Source: Lachnospiraceae bacterium (lineage in GTDB: Bacteria > Bacillota_A > Clostridia > Lachnospirales > Lachnospiraceae). From it: a DNA stretch of 37,598 bases. Shown in pieces: positions 6,239-15,271 of this stretch (position 1 is the stretch's first letter; each line of letters starts with the position of its first letter). A program made the position numbers and the translations under genes. The notes under the pieces were generated by a model. The model made no database searches. It was given only the letters and a program-made list of their open reading frames with translations, and was not told where the DNA came from. Location: positions 1 to 37,598 of the forward strand of contig JAFXDD010000018.1 in assembly GCA_017516285.1 (NCBI GenBank), given 5' to 3'.

Positions 6239-7648
6239 ATGAATATGAAACTTTTTAATACACTAACAAAAAATGTAGAAGAATTTGTACCTAACGTGGA
6301 AGGTAAAGTAAATATGTATACCTGTGGACCTACCGTGTATCATTTTGCTCACATTGGTAATCTGAGAAGTTATATTATGGAGGATGTGCTGGAGAAAATC
6401 CTGCGTTATGCCGACTATGATGTAAAGCGTGTTATGAATATTACGGACGTGGGACACCTTTCTTCTGATGCAGATGAGGGGGAAGACAAGATGTTAAAGG
6501 GCGCCAAGAGAGAAAATAAGACCGTTATGGAAATTGCTAAGTTTTATACGGATGCTTTCTTTTCTGATTGTGCAAAGCTGAATATCAAGACGCCGGATGT
6601 GGTAGAGCCTGCTACCAACTGTATTGACAGCTTTATTGAGATGATTCAGGCACTTTTGGAGAAAGGCTATGCTTACCGGGCAGGCGAAAATATTTATTTT
6701 GATACCTCTAAGCTTAAGGATTATTATGTATTTGGCAATCATAACGAAGAGGATTTGATGGTAGGTGTGCGTGAGGACGTAACTGAGGACATCAATAAGA
6801 AAAATAAAAATGACTTTGTACTTTGGTTTACCAAGTCCAAGTTTGAAGACCAGGCACTGAAGTGGGATAGTCCATGGGGTGTGGGTTACCCTGGCTGGCA
6901 TATTGAGTGCTCCTGCATCAGCATGAAGCATTTGGGAGAATATATGGATATTCACTGCGGTGGTATCGACAATATGTTCCCGCATCATACCAACGAAATT
7001 GCACAGAGTGAGGCGTATCTTGGTCACAAGTGGTGTAATTACTGGTTCCATGTGCATCATTTAAATGATCAGTCCGGCAAGATGAGTAAGTCTAAGGGTG
7101 AATTTTTGACTGTTTCTTTATTAGAGTCTAAGGGTTATGACCCATTGGCTTATAGATTGTTCTGTCTGCAGTCTCATTACAGAAAACCGCTTGTTTTCTC
7201 TTTTGATGCTTTGGACCAGGCAGCAGGCACCTATAAGAAACTGAAAAAGCGTATTGCGGATTTAGATAAGGCCGGTGCTGTTGATGAAGCAGCAGTGGCA
7301 GCATATAAGACCAGATTTTTAGAGGCTGTAGGCAATGATGTCAATACCTCTATGGGTGTAACCTTAGTATATGATGTGTTAAAGAGTGAGTTAAATGGTG
7401 TTACCAAGCGTGCCATCCTTGAAAGCTTCGATTATGTGCTTAGTCTTGATCTTTTAAAGGAAGAGGTACAGGAGGACAGCGGTGTAGATGCTGATTTAGA
7501 AGCATATGTTTTAACAAAAATCGAGGAAAGAAAGGCTGCCAAGAAGGCAAAGGATTTTGCTTTGGCAGATGCTATTCGTGCGGAGCTTTTGGAAAAGGGT
7601 ATTGTATTAGAGGATACCAGAGAGGGTGTAAAATGGAAGAGAGCATAA
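6239..7648 (+). CDS. cysS: Cysteinyl-tRNA synthetase
   Basis: Class I synthetase of 469 residues, normal for the family. The zinc-binding C29 precedes the HIGN signature (38-41); KMSKS is at 281-285; further zinc ligands C224, H249/H250 and E253 (WHIECSC, FPHHTNE) are present. The C-terminal anticodon-binding part ends in the basic AKKAKDFALADAIRAELLEKGI helix. GGAG lies 4 bases before the ATG at 6239 and 10 before a second in-frame ATG at 6245, so the true start could be either. It follows cysE by 47 bp under the same T-box and overlaps mrnC by 16 bp. Confidence 0.97.
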   Translation: MNMKLFNTLTKNVEEFVPNVEGKVNMYTCGPTVYHFAHIGNLRSYIMEDVLEKILRYADYDVKRVMNITDVGHLSSDADEGEDKMLKGAKRENKTVMEIAKFYTDAFFSDCAKLNIKTPDVVEPATNCIDSFIEMIQALLEKGYAYRAGENIYFDTSKLKDYYVFGNHNEEDLMVGVREDVTEDINKKNKNDFVLWFTKSKFEDQALKWDSPWGVGYPGWHIECSCISMKHLGEYMDIHCGGIDNMFPHHTNEIAQSEAYLGHKWCNYWFHVHHLNDQSGKMSKSKGEFLTVSLLESKGYDPLAYRLFCLQSHYRKPLVFSFDALDQAAGTYKKLKKRIADLDKAGAVDEAAVAAYKTRFLEAVGNDVNTSMGVTLVYDVLKSELNGVTKRAILESFDYVLSLDLLKEEVQEDSGVDADLEAYVLTKIEERKAAKKAKDFALADAIRAELLEKGIVLEDTREGVKWKRA

Positions 7649-8061
7649 AAGCAGCTTTTGGACTGGAGGAGCAGGATTACCGATCCTTTAGTGCTCTGAC
7701 TCTGGCTTATATCGGAGATTGTATTTTTGATTTGGTGATTCGCACGGTGGTGATTTACAAAAGCAAAAAGCAGGTCAATGACCTGCACAAAAAGGCAACC
7801 CGGTTTGTAAAGGCAGAAACACAGGCTGTAATGGTGCAGGGACTTTGGGATAACGATATGTTGACCGAAGAGGAAAAGGCAGTATATAAGCGGGGACGTA
7901 ATACCAAGTCACACACCAGCGCCAAAAACGCTTCTATCGGGGCATACAGGAAGGCTACGGGCTTCGAGGCAGTATTAGGCTATTTGTATGTAACCGGCCA
8001 AATGGAGCGTATTTTGGAGCTTACAAAGGCAGGGGTTGCTTTTACAAATATGGAGCTGTAA
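7633..8061 (+). CDS. mrnC: Mini-ribonuclease III
   Basis: An RNase III catalytic domain without a dsRNA-binding domain, 142 residues, the family length. It trims the ends of 23S rRNA precursor in Bacillus. The core signature is ALTLAYIGDCIFD (21-33) with D29 as metal ligand, and the second part is the KRGRN..SHTSAKNA segment ending in EAVLGYLYVTG. Its start lies inside the end of cysS (16-bp overlap), and rlmB follows after 17 bp, so translation is probably coupled. The order cysS-mrnC-rlmB is the standard Firmicutes arrangement. Confidence 0.95.
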   Translation: MEESIKAAFGLEEQDYRSFSALTLAYIGDCIFDLVIRTVVIYKSKKQVNDLHKKATRFVKAETQAVMVQGLWDNDMLTEEEKAVYKRGRNTKSHTSAKNASIGAYRKATGFEAVLGYLYVTGQMERILELTKAGVAFTNMEL

Positions 8062-8078
8062 GAGAAAGCGAGGAAGAA

Positions 8079-8822
8079 ATGGGATATACAGAATTTACCA
8101 TAGAGGGCAGAAATGCTGTTATCGAGGCTTTTCGCAGTGGAAAGCCTATTGATAAGATTTTTATTTTGGATGGCTGTCAGGATGGGCCTGTTTCCACGAT
8201 TAAGAGAGAGGCTGCAAAGAAGGATGTTATGATTAAGTATATGACTAAGGAGCGTCTTGATCAAATGTCTGAAACCGGCAAGCATCAGGGCGTGATTGCT
8301 TATGCAGCCGCTTATGAATATGCAGAGCTGGAGGATATTTTTGCAAAGGCTAAAGCAAAGGGAGAGGATCCGTTTATCATTATTTTAGATAACATTGAGG
8401 ACCCACACAATCTGGGTGCTATCATTCGTACTGCCAATCTGGCAGGTGCCCACGGAGTGATTATTCCAAAGAATCGCGCCGCAGGACTTACGGCTACCGT
8501 GGCACGTACCTCAGCAGGAGCACTGAACTTTACACCGGTGGTAAAGGTGACCAATATTTCTAAAACCATTCAGGAGCTGAAGAACCAAGGCCTGTGGTTT
8601 GTATGCGCTGATATGGGCGGCACTGAGATGTATAAGCTGAATTTAAAGGGACCTATCGGACTGGTTATTGGCAACGAGGGAAGTGGTGTCAGCCGTCTGG
8701 TACGTGAGAACTGCGATATGATTGCAGCGATTCCGATGAAAGGAGATATCGATTCCTTAAATGCTTCTGTGGCGGCAGGAGTGTTGGCTTATGAGATTGT
8801 ACGGCAGAGGCTGATGTCATGA
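8079..8822 (+). CDS. rlmB: 23S rRNA (guanosine-2'-O)-methyltransferase, TrmH/RlmB family
   Basis: SPOUT-fold RNA 2'-O-methyltransferase of 247 residues. An N-terminal L30e-like substrate-binding domain (EGRNAVIEAFRSGKPIDKIFI) is followed by the SpoU domain. All three SPOUT motifs are visible: LDNIEDPHNLGAIIRTA, GNEGSGVSRLV and PMKGDIDSLNASVAAG. RlmB methylates G2251 in the 23S peptidyl-transferase region in E. coli; the exact target here is inferred from family and synteny with cysS-mrnC. It overlaps sigH by 4 bp (ATGA). Confidence 0.93.
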   Translation: MGYTEFTIEGRNAVIEAFRSGKPIDKIFILDGCQDGPVSTIKREAAKKDVMIKYMTKERLDQMSETGKHQGVIAYAAAYEYAELEDIFAKAKAKGEDPFIIILDNIEDPHNLGAIIRTANLAGAHGVIIPKNRAAGLTATVARTSAGALNFTPVVKVTNISKTIQELKNQGLWFVCADMGGTEMYKLNLKGPIGLVIGNEGSGVSRLVRENCDMIAAIPMKGDIDSLNASVAAGVLAYEIVRQRLMS

Positions 8823-9445
8823 AGGATATTTACAAAGCGTTAAGTGACGAAGAGCTGCTGGCCAGATATATGGATGGCGATACGGCAGTAGTAGATTTTT
8901 TGATGGATAAGTATAAATATCTTGTTCGTCAGCAAGCCGGGAATATGTTCCTTTTGGGGGCAGACCACGAAGACTTGTTGCAGGAGGGTATGATAGGCCT
9001 TTTTAAGGCCATCAGAGACTATGATCCGGGCAGGGATACCAGTTTTCAGACCTTTGCCAGACTCTGTATCTCCAGGCAGATATTCACTGCCATAGAGGCT
9101 TCTAACAGGCATAAGCATGCTCCCCTTAATTCCTACACCTCACTGTCTGAGACTGACAGCGAACAATACAAGGAAATCAGAGACCGCTTGATTGAGGTGA
9201 CGGCCATAGAAAGCCCGGAAAGCATGTTAATTGATAAGGAGAACGTTGATCAATTAGAGAAAATCCTGACTGCGGAGCTAAGTGTCTTAGAAAAGCAGGT
9301 ACTGGATTTATACTTCATCGGTATGTCCACCAGAGAAATTGCAGCGATTCTGGGGCGCACAGAGAAGGCCACGGATAACGCATTACAGAGAATGAAGGGG
9401 AAGCTTAGGAAAGTTTTTGGAAAAGAAGAGAGTGCAGATAAGTAA
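8819..9445 (+). CDS. sigH: RNA polymerase sigma-H factor (sporulation/stationary phase)
   Basis: A sigma-70-family protein of 208 residues. Region 2 covers about residues 25-105 (YKYLVRQQAGNMFLLGADHEDLLQEG and the FQTFARLCISRQI recognition part) and region 4 about 145-200 (STREIAAILGRTEKATDNALQRMKGKL). The position directly after rlmB identifies it as SigH, which in sporulating Firmicutes drives early sporulation genes such as spo0A and spoIIA. The ATG overlaps the rlmB stop by 4 bp. In Bacillus a yacP/rae1 NYN-nuclease gene stands between rlmB and sigH; here it is absent. A strong terminator closes the operon. Confidence 0.95.
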   Translation: MKDIYKALSDEELLARYMDGDTAVVDFLMDKYKYLVRQQAGNMFLLGADHEDLLQEGMIGLFKAIRDYDPGRDTSFQTFARLCISRQIFTAIEASNRHKHAPLNSYTSLSETDSEQYKEIRDRLIEVTAIESPESMLIDKENVDQLEKILTAELSVLEKQVLDLYFIGMSTREIAAILGRTEKATDNALQRMKGKLRKVFGKEESADK

Positions 9446-9458
9446 ATATGTATCAAAA

Positions 9459-9484
9459 AAGCCCCTGAAATTCAGGGGCTTTGC
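9459..9484 (+). terminator. Intrinsic terminator of the cysE-sigH operon
   Basis: Stem AAGCCCCTGA with TCAGGGGCTT (9459-9481), with A-tract before and a short T-rich stretch after. It may also serve the tRNA transcribed towards it from the other strand. Confidence 0.9.
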
Positions 9485-9489
9485 TTATA

Positions 9490-9562
<73 letters not shown>

Positions 9563-9638
9563 GTACTTGAATATACTATCAAAACTACGCTGATTTGTCA
9601 ACAGAAATTTTTATTTTTTTGTTTTTTATTAAACTTTT

Positions 9639-12314
9639 TTATTCACCCTCTGGAGTTGTAATTTCCGGGAACAGGTGGGACCAGTAATCTTCCGGATAGC
9701 CGTAACCACCATTTGCAGGGTCACCGTCCCAGTGATTTTCCAGCATATATTCAAAGGTGTGGTGGCAAGTTCGGGAGGTAATCGGTATGCCTGTAAGCTC
9801 GCTGCCTAACAGGGTACCCGGTATCAACAGGTCATGCTCAGCCGGTAATATTTCAATGGCACCTTCGACTTTGTATGGGCAGTATTCTGTAGCCAGTACA
9901 CCGTCTGTGCCGCAGGCTAGGCCAAATACGTGAACGTCACACTGTGTAACAGGCTCTGTACCTTCTGCAAAGAATTCTGTGTATATATGATTGTCGCAAA
10001 GTCCCGGTGTCGGAAGCTTGCCGGATTTGGCACAAACATCTACCTCTATGATGTTTTCAGGCTTTTCCATAATTTCCTTTGGCTCCAAATCTGCATGAAC
10101 TGCAGTCATAATCTTGCTCCAGATTTTGGTATGGGTACTTTCCTCTGCTGTACTTAAGGTCTTATTATTGTTGTCAAAGCCCAGCCATACACTTCCGGTG
10201 TAGTAACCTGTATAACCGGAGAACCATACGTCCATACTGTCTGTGGTAGTACCGGTCTTGCCGGCTACATCCCAGCCGTTTACACGGGCGGTTTTGCCGG
10301 TACCTTCCTCTACAACATCTCTCATAGCATCTGTTAAAAGCCATGCAGTAGTTTCGCGAAGAATGGTTTTCTTTCTGTTGGAGGACTTGTCCAAAATAAT
10401 ATTGCCATTGTGATCCAGTACTGTAGTATATAAGGTAGGCTCAATATATTTGCCGCCATTGGCAATGGCAGCGTAAGCCGCGGTCATTTCCAGATTGGTA
10501 ACACCATAGGTAATACCACCCAAACAAAGGGACTGGTTTACGTCGGTGTGACCGTTCTCGTTGGTAGAAGCTAAAAGGGTACTAAAACCAAAATTCAGCA
10601 AATAATCCATACCAAGCTGCGGAGTAAGTACGGTTAAAGCTTTTACCGTAACAACATTTCTGGAATTGCGGATACCTTCGCGATAGTTTAATAAGCCTAA
10701 ATATCCATGATTTTTTTCGTGCCAGTTTTGTACCAGACGGTCATTGTCATCACCGGTATTGGTATAAGCAAACGGTGCATCGTTCTGAACAGAAGCCAGC
10801 GTATACATGCCGGACTCCAGTGCCGGTGCATAAGCGGCCAGTACTTTAAAGCAGGAGCCGGGCTGTCTGGTGGCAGCGGTAGCTCGGTTAAAGGCCTTGC
10901 TTACAGTCTTTTCACCACGTCCGCCAAGGAGAGCTTTGACATAGCCTGTCTGCTGGTCCATTATCAGCACGGAGAGCTGTGGCTGCACAGTAATGGTGAT
11001 CTTTTCACCAAGGATTTCGTCGCCTTTTTCGATGGCATATGCCTTGTAATATTCAATAGCAGCATTTGCCGCATCCTTGGATTTGAAAAGCATTTTACTG
11101 TCGGAGCTGTAGCCGTCCTCTTTGTAATTTTGATCCTTTAAGTATTTTTGCATCATTTCCGTACTGTGGTGCACGGTGCTGCCATTGGCCTTGGTAATAC
11201 TTAATTGATAACTAAGCTGCCAGTAGGCGCGAGGAAAGTTCTCCTCGTCGCTGCAGACATCATCTACAATAGTCTGAATAGCAGGATCCATAGTAGAGTT
11301 AATCTTGATACCGCTGCGGTAAATCAGATTCTCAGCCTGCCTTTCGGAGTAACCGGCCTCTAATAAATCGTTGTAAACCTGCTCTGTAACGGCATCCACA
11401 AAGTAAGTGGTGACATTATCATTTGCAACAAAAGTCTGATTTACCTCGGAAATTCTGGAATACGGGTCATCTGCCATAGCTTCGTTGTACTCGGTCTGAT
11501 TGATATATCCAAGGTCAAGCATTTCATCAAGAACATTCTTACGACGCTTGGCATTGGCCTCCGGATTGGTAATCGGATTGTAGCCGTTAGGGCTCTTGGT
11601 AATCGCAGCAATAACGGCACATTCGCTTAAATTCAGCTGACTTACATCCTTGCCAAAGTAGCGCAATGCTGCTGACTGTACACCAAGGGTATTCTGTCCA
11701 AGGTTGATAGTATTTAAATAACGAATTAATACTTCGTTTTTGGACAATTCGTTGGTAATCTGGATGGCCAGATACCATTCCTGAATCTTACGCTCTATCT
11801 TTTCAAGCTGAGATTCGTTGATAAAGTCCTCATAAATGGTGTTCTTGATAAGCTGCTGGGTGATGGTGCTGGCACCGGAGTGGAATTTGAAGCCTCTCAA
11901 TACACCGCTGACACCGGCACGTACAATACCGATGACATCCACACCATTGTGTTCATAAAAACGACTGTCCTCAATAGCAATAAATGCTTTTTGTAAATAC
12001 AGCGGAACCTTGTCTAAGGTAACCGGAATACGATTGGAGCCACTGGCTACCAGCTTGGCAATCTGATTACCATCCTTGTCGTAAACAAAGCTGGAAAAGC
12101 CCTCTGCAGATACATCGGAACTGTCGATATTGGGGGCGGTATCAATACAGCCCTTAAAAGCGCCTAAAGCAGCGGAGCCTCCTATAATGACTCCTGATAC
12201 AACAATGAGCAGAAAAAGCTTACAAGAGAGAATAAGAAGCTTGCGTCCTAATTTATCAGACTTGGAGTTCATCTGCTTTTGCTTTTGCTTTAGTCCATTC
12301 TTACTATAATTCAT
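9639..12314 (-). CDS. Class A penicillin-binding protein (bifunctional transglycosylase/transpeptidase)
   Basis: Peptidoglycan synthase of 891 residues. After a basic cytoplasmic start comes one membrane segment (about 26-52). The GT51 glycosyltransferase domain has its catalytic E115 in EDSRFYEHNG and the GASTITQQLIKN motif (147-158). The transpeptidase has SCFK (active serine S487), SRN (551-553) and KTG (686-688), all intact. An insertion of about 90 residues (350-440) lies between the domains, and a Cys-containing tail follows the transpeptidase (CAKSGKLPTPGLC, C.V.GLACG). The start is supported by AAAGGAAG upstream. It is monocistronic and convergent with the tRNA and sigH operon. It belongs to the PBP1A/PBP1 group; which numbered PBP it is cannot be settled here. 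Confidence 0.95.
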   Translation of the reverse strand: MNYSKNGLKQKQKQMNSKSDKLGRKLLILSCKLFLLIVVSGVIIGGSAALGAFKGCIDTAPNIDSSDVSAEGFSSFVYDKDGNQIAKLVASGSNRIPVTLDKVPLYLQKAFIAIEDSRFYEHNGVDVIGIVRAGVSGVLRGFKFHSGASTITQQLIKNTIYEDFINESQLEKIERKIQEWYLAIQITNELSKNEVLIRYLNTINLGQNTLGVQSAALRYFGKDVSQLNLSECAVIAAITKSPNGYNPITNPEANAKRRKNVLDEMLDLGYINQTEYNEAMADDPYSRISEVNQTFVANDNVTTYFVDAVTEQVYNDLLEAGYSERQAENLIYRSGIKINSTMDPAIQTIVDDVCSDEENFPRAYWQLSYQLSITKANGSTVHHSTEMMQKYLKDQNYKEDGYSSDSKMLFKSKDAANAAIEYYKAYAIEKGDEILGEKITITVQPQLSVLIMDQQTGYVKALLGGRGEKTVSKAFNRATAATRQPGSCFKVLAAYAPALESGMYTLASVQNDAPFAYTNTGDDNDRLVQNWHEKNHGYLGLLNYREGIRNSRNVVTVKALTVLTPQLGMDYLLNFGFSTLLASTNENGHTDVNQSLCLGGITYGVTNLEMTAAYAAIANGGKYIEPTLYTTVLDHNGNIILDKSSNRKKTILRETTAWLLTDAMRDVVEEGTGKTARVNGWDVAGKTGTTTDSMDVWFSGYTGYYTGSVWLGFDNNNKTLSTAEESTHTKIWSKIMTAVHADLEPKEIMEKPENIIEVDVCAKSGKLPTPGLCDNHIYTEFFAEGTEPVTQCDVHVFGLACGTDGVLATEYCPYKVEGAIEILPAEHDLLIPGTLLGSELTGIPITSRTCHHTFEYMLENHWDGDPANGGYGYPEDYWSHLFPEITTPEGE

Positions 12315-12432
12315 AAAGATCTTCCTTTCTTTATAATGTAATATGTGAAAAGCAAGGTTATATTATTATATCAAAAATATAACATAAAATAAAGTATTTT
12401 CTGTGTAGATTAAATGAAGATTTCATTAAATA

Positions 12433-12461
12433 TTGCTTTTCCTGTAAAAAAAGGGTATAGT
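12433..12461 (+). promoter_or_regulatory. Promoter of the yigZ-pspA operon
   Basis: TTGCTT (12433-12438), 17 bp, TATAGT (12456-12461), 65 bp before the ATG at 12526. Confidence 0.6.
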
Positions 12462-12525
12462 AATGAATAAGAAAAGAAATATCAGCTAGTGAAAGCTTTG
12501 CAAATATTGTTCAGGAGAGTTTTAC

Positions 12526-13197
12526 ATGGATTTACCAAAAAAAACGCAGGATAGTTATCGGGTCATATATACAAATACATCTGAGCCCCAGACCTTTACC
12601 GGGGAAATTGTAGAGAAAAAGTCCCGTTTTATAGCCAATATACGAAGGGTTGAAAGTGAAGAAGAGGCTGTTGCCTTTGTGGAAGAGATGCGTAGGCGTT
12701 ATTATGATGCAAGACACAATTGCAGCGCTTTTGTAATAGGCACCAGAGGAGAGCTGACACGCTGCAGTGATGATGGGGAGCCCAGCGGCACAGCAGGCAG
12801 GCCTATGTTGGAGGTGCTTTTGGGTTCTGAGATTAAGGGAGTTGCTGCAGTGGTAACCAGATATTTCGGCGGAACGCTTCTTGGTACAGGAGGTCTTGTC
12901 AGGGCATATACCCAGGCTTTACAGGAGGCCCTTAAGCATTGTCCTACAGCTATGATGAAGTATGGGAAGCGCATTCAGGTAGATACGGACTATAATGGTA
13001 TAGGTAAGATTCTATATTTTATGGGTCAGCAGGGACTTAGTCAGGAGAGCAGTGAATATACGGACAAGGTTCGCATTATTGTACTGGTTCCGGGCGAAGA
13101 AGTGGAGCATTTTTGTAAGGAAGTAACCGAGTTGACAGCAGGACGCAGCAAATTAGAGGTGCTGGAGGAGGTTTTTTATCCGGTGCCGGAGAAATAG
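12526..13197 (+). CDS. IMPACT/YigZ (UPF0029) family protein
   Basis: 223 residues, typical of bacterial YigZ. The N-terminal IMPACT domain shows EKKSRFIANI, DARHNCSAFVIG, SDDGEPSGTAGRPML and VTRYFGGTLLGTGGLVRAY; the C-terminal domain (about 140-215) has the usual ferredoxin-like half. Eukaryotic IMPACT regulates the GCN2 kinase, but the bacterial function is not firmly known. CAGGAG precedes the ATG. It is the first gene of a probable three-gene operon with the Gly/Ser-rich membrane protein (19 bp away) and pspA; there is no clear functional link. Confidence 0.93.
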   Translation: MDLPKKTQDSYRVIYTNTSEPQTFTGEIVEKKSRFIANIRRVESEEEAVAFVEEMRRRYYDARHNCSAFVIGTRGELTRCSDDGEPSGTAGRPMLEVLLGSEIKGVAAVVTRYFGGTLLGTGGLVRAYTQALQEALKHCPTAMMKYGKRIQVDTDYNGIGKILYFMGQQGLSQESSEYTDKVRIIVLVPGEEVEHFCKEVTELTAGRSKLEVLEEVFYPVPEK

Positions 13198-13216
13198 GCA
13201 GTAAAGGAGACTTAAT

Positions 13217-14422
13217 ATGGGAAGAAGTGGAGGCCGCTCAGGCGGCAGCAGAAGTGGAGGAGGCCGTTCAGGCGGCAGTCGTAGCAGCGGACGCAGTGGA
13301 TTTAGTGGTGGCAGCGCTTCACGCAGCTTTAGCAGTGGGCGCAGCGGAGTGGGCAGCTCTTCCGGTAGCTTTCGTAGCGGGCGCAGCAGTATGGGCAGCA
13401 CAGGGCGCGGTGTATTCGGTGGCTATGGCAGTGGTCCGATTCATAGGCCGAGGGGTGGTGGTTCATTCTATGGTGGTGGCTACAGAGGCTTCGGCGGCGG
13501 ACTTTTCGGCGGTGGCAATGTAATTATAAATGTAGATAATCGCCAAGAAACGAGTTCACAGCAGACTCAAAGTACCGGGCAGGAGCAGGCCGCATCCCAG
13601 CAGGCGCAGAGCACCATACCGGAGCAGGCTGCATCCCAGCAGACACAAAGCACCATACCGGAGCAGAAAAAGAATAGATTCAGTTCCGTTCTTAAGGTTA
13701 TAATCTGGGGATTGGTTGTTTGGCTTCTTCTTGCACTTTTTGGCGGCGGAAGTGATGGTATTACTAAGTCTACTATCAATAGGGATAAGCTGCATGTAAA
13801 GATTGATAAATCGGCCGGTTATTATACCGATGAATGTAACTGGATTCGTAATCGTACAGTTTTGGAAAAGGGACTTGAGGCATTTTATAACAGCACCGGT
13901 ATTATGCCATATGTGTATATCATCGATAATGTAGCGGGTGATTATGACCCATCCACAGAGAAGCTGGAGGCCTTTGCAGAGGCTAAGTATGAAGCGCTTT
14001 TTGATGACGAGGGACACATACTGTTGGTATTCTGGGATTATGGCGGGGCTTATGAATATGTGCTGATGCTGGGCTATGATACCATGGAGCTTATGGACAG
14101 TGAAGCCTGCGATATTTTATTTGATTATCTGGATTATCATTATTATTATGCGGATACAGAAGAGGAATTTTTTGCAGATGCATTTAAAGAGGCCGGTGAG
14201 CGTATGATGACAGTGACCCGCTCTCCGATGTATTATATCCTGATGATGGGTGGCGCGGCAGTTGTAGTGGTGCTGCTTTATCGAAACCACAAATCACGCA
14301 AGGACAAAGAAGCAGAGCGCAAAAAGCGAGCAGAAGAGATCTTGAATTCTCCGTTAGAGAAGTTTGGCGAAGATGGAGATGTTATAGATGAATTAGAAAA
14401 AAAGTATGAGAAGGAGATTTAA
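13217..14422 (+). CDS. Gly/Ser/Arg-rich membrane protein with TPM-like domain
   Basis: 401 residues in four blocks. Residues 1-105 are a low-complexity Gly/Ser/Arg region. About 106-150 is a Gln-rich linker with three imperfect copies of EQAASQQxQSTIP. A membrane segment at about 157-175 leads to an outside domain (about 190-335) that resembles the TPM domain (VYIIDNVAGDYDPSTEKLEAFAEAKYEALF, HILLVFWDYGGAYEYVLMLG). A second membrane segment (343-360) and a charged cytoplasmic tail follow. TPM proteins are found with PspA in several bacteria and linked to membrane maintenance. pspA starts 3 bp after this stop, so the two are co-translated. AAGGAG supports the start. Confidence 0.8.
   Translation: MGRSGGRSGGSRSGGGRSGGSRSSGRSGFSGGSASRSFSSGRSGVGSSSGSFRSGRSSMGSTGRGVFGGYGSGPIHRPRGGGSFYGGGYRGFGGGLFGGGNVIINVDNRQETSSQQTQSTGQEQAASQQAQSTIPEQAASQQTQSTIPEQKKNRFSSVLKVIIWGLVVWLLLALFGGGSDGITKSTINRDKLHVKIDKSAGYYTDECNWIRNRTVLEKGLEAFYNSTGIMPYVYIIDNVAGDYDPSTEKLEAFAEAKYEALFDDEGHILLVFWDYGGAYEYVLMLGYDTMELMDSEACDILFDYLDYHYYYADTEEEFFADAFKEAGERMMTVTRSPMYYILMMGGAAVVVVLLYRNHKSRKDKEAERKKRAEEILNSPLEKFGEDGDVIDELEKKYEKEI
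13558..13670 (+). repeat. Three imperfect in-frame repeats coding for the Gln-rich linker
   Basis: About 42-bp units containing GCATCCCAGCAG, one per linker copy of EQAASQQxQSTIP (the first copy is more diverged). They encode the linker between the Gly/Ser region and the first membrane segment and are prone to copy-number change. Confidence 0.75.
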
Positions 14423-14424
14423 AA

Positions 14425-15102
14425 ATGGGTATGTTAGAAAGATTTAATGACATCGTAAAATCCAACATCACAGCAATCATGGACAAATTTGAGGATCCTG
14501 AAAAAATGGTTGAGCAGTACTTAATCGATTTATCAGAGGACCTTGCAGAGGTGAAGGAAGAAACAGCGGCAGTTATGGCAGAGGAAACCAGATGCAAGAA
14601 GGCTGTTTTAGATAATGAAAAGGCTGTTGAAAAGTATGTAAAGCTTGCAAAAGCTGCATTAGAGGCAGGTAATGAAGGGGATGCACGTATTTTTCTGGGC
14701 AAGAAAAACGAGCTGGCAGCACATGGCGAGAAATTGCAGGCTGCTTTAGATGCTGCTAAGGCAAATGCTGAAAAAATGCGTCAGCTACATGACAAGCTGG
14801 TAAGTGATATCGAAAGCTTAAAGGTTCGTAAGGAAGCTATTAAGAGCAAGGTGAGTGTAGCCAAGACTCAGGAGAAGGTGAATAAATATGCAGATGCAGC
14901 TGAAAAGTACGCAGGCAAGGTGGGAGCCTTTGCACGTATGGAGGAAAAGGCGGACCGCATGTTAAATAAAGCAACTGCTATGGACGAACTAAATAACACT
15001 GGTGATGCGGTTGCTGATTTGGAAAGCAAGTATGAAATTGCCGAAGAGGATGCAGCTGTGGAAGCAGATTTAGCTGCATTAAAGGCTGAGCTTGGATTAT
15101 AA
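14425..15102 (+). CDS. pspA: PspA/IM30 family membrane-stress protein
   Basis: 225 residues, nearly all helical, with the PspA opening MGMLERFNDIVKSNITAIMDKFEDPEKM, which forms the membrane-binding amphipathic helix, followed by long coiled-coil helices (about 25-190) and an acidic end. PspA proteins polymerise on damaged membranes and help to keep the proton gradient. GAGAAGGAG precedes the ATG, and it follows the TPM-like gene by 2 bases, so the two are translationally coupled. This couples an exported/membrane partner to the cytoplasmic coat protein; partnership is inference from the order. Confidence 0.93.
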   Translation: MGMLERFNDIVKSNITAIMDKFEDPEKMVEQYLIDLSEDLAEVKEETAAVMAEETRCKKAVLDNEKAVEKYVKLAKAALEAGNEGDARIFLGKKNELAAHGEKLQAALDAAKANAEKMRQLHDKLVSDIESLKVRKEAIKSKVSVAKTQEKVNKYADAAEKYAGKVGAFARMEEKADRMLNKATAMDELNNTGDAVADLESKYEIAEEDAAVEADLAALKAELGL

Positions 15103-15150
15103 GAGACTTTAGGTGAGAAGTTTATCTTAAAAATTCTCTAAAAAAAATTA

Positions 15151-15196
15151 AAAAAAGCGGATTTGGACGATATATCGTCCGAATTCGCTTTTTTGG
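15151..15196 (+). terminator. Bidirectional terminator between pspA and typA
   Basis: Long near-perfect hairpin: AAAAAAGCG..TTGGACGAT against ATCGTCCGAATTCGCTTTTTT (15151-15169 with 15173-15194) with a short AT-rich loop. A-tract on one side and T-tract on the other allow use from both strands. Confidence 0.88.
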
Positions 15197-15271
15197 TGTG
15201 CTATGATATAACCATGACCCGGTTATGAGAGGCATAGTCCTCCTTGTAAAATAAATTATTATGCCGTGCCA

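Noticed and set aside
6494..7060. A 188-codon minus-strand frame inside cysS
   Set aside because: Shadow of a well-conserved synthetase gene; no start signal.
13227..13523. A second plus-strand frame in the Gly/Ser-rich region, Ala/Val-rich
   Set aside because: A by-product of repeated GGC/AGC codons read in another frame; the chosen frame has the ribosome binding site and continues into membrane and TPM-like domains.
13217..13700. Repeats considered as a CRISPR array
   Set aside because: The repeats are short codon repeats inside one reading frame without unique spacers. The same holds for the IEG(R/K) repeats at 130-450.
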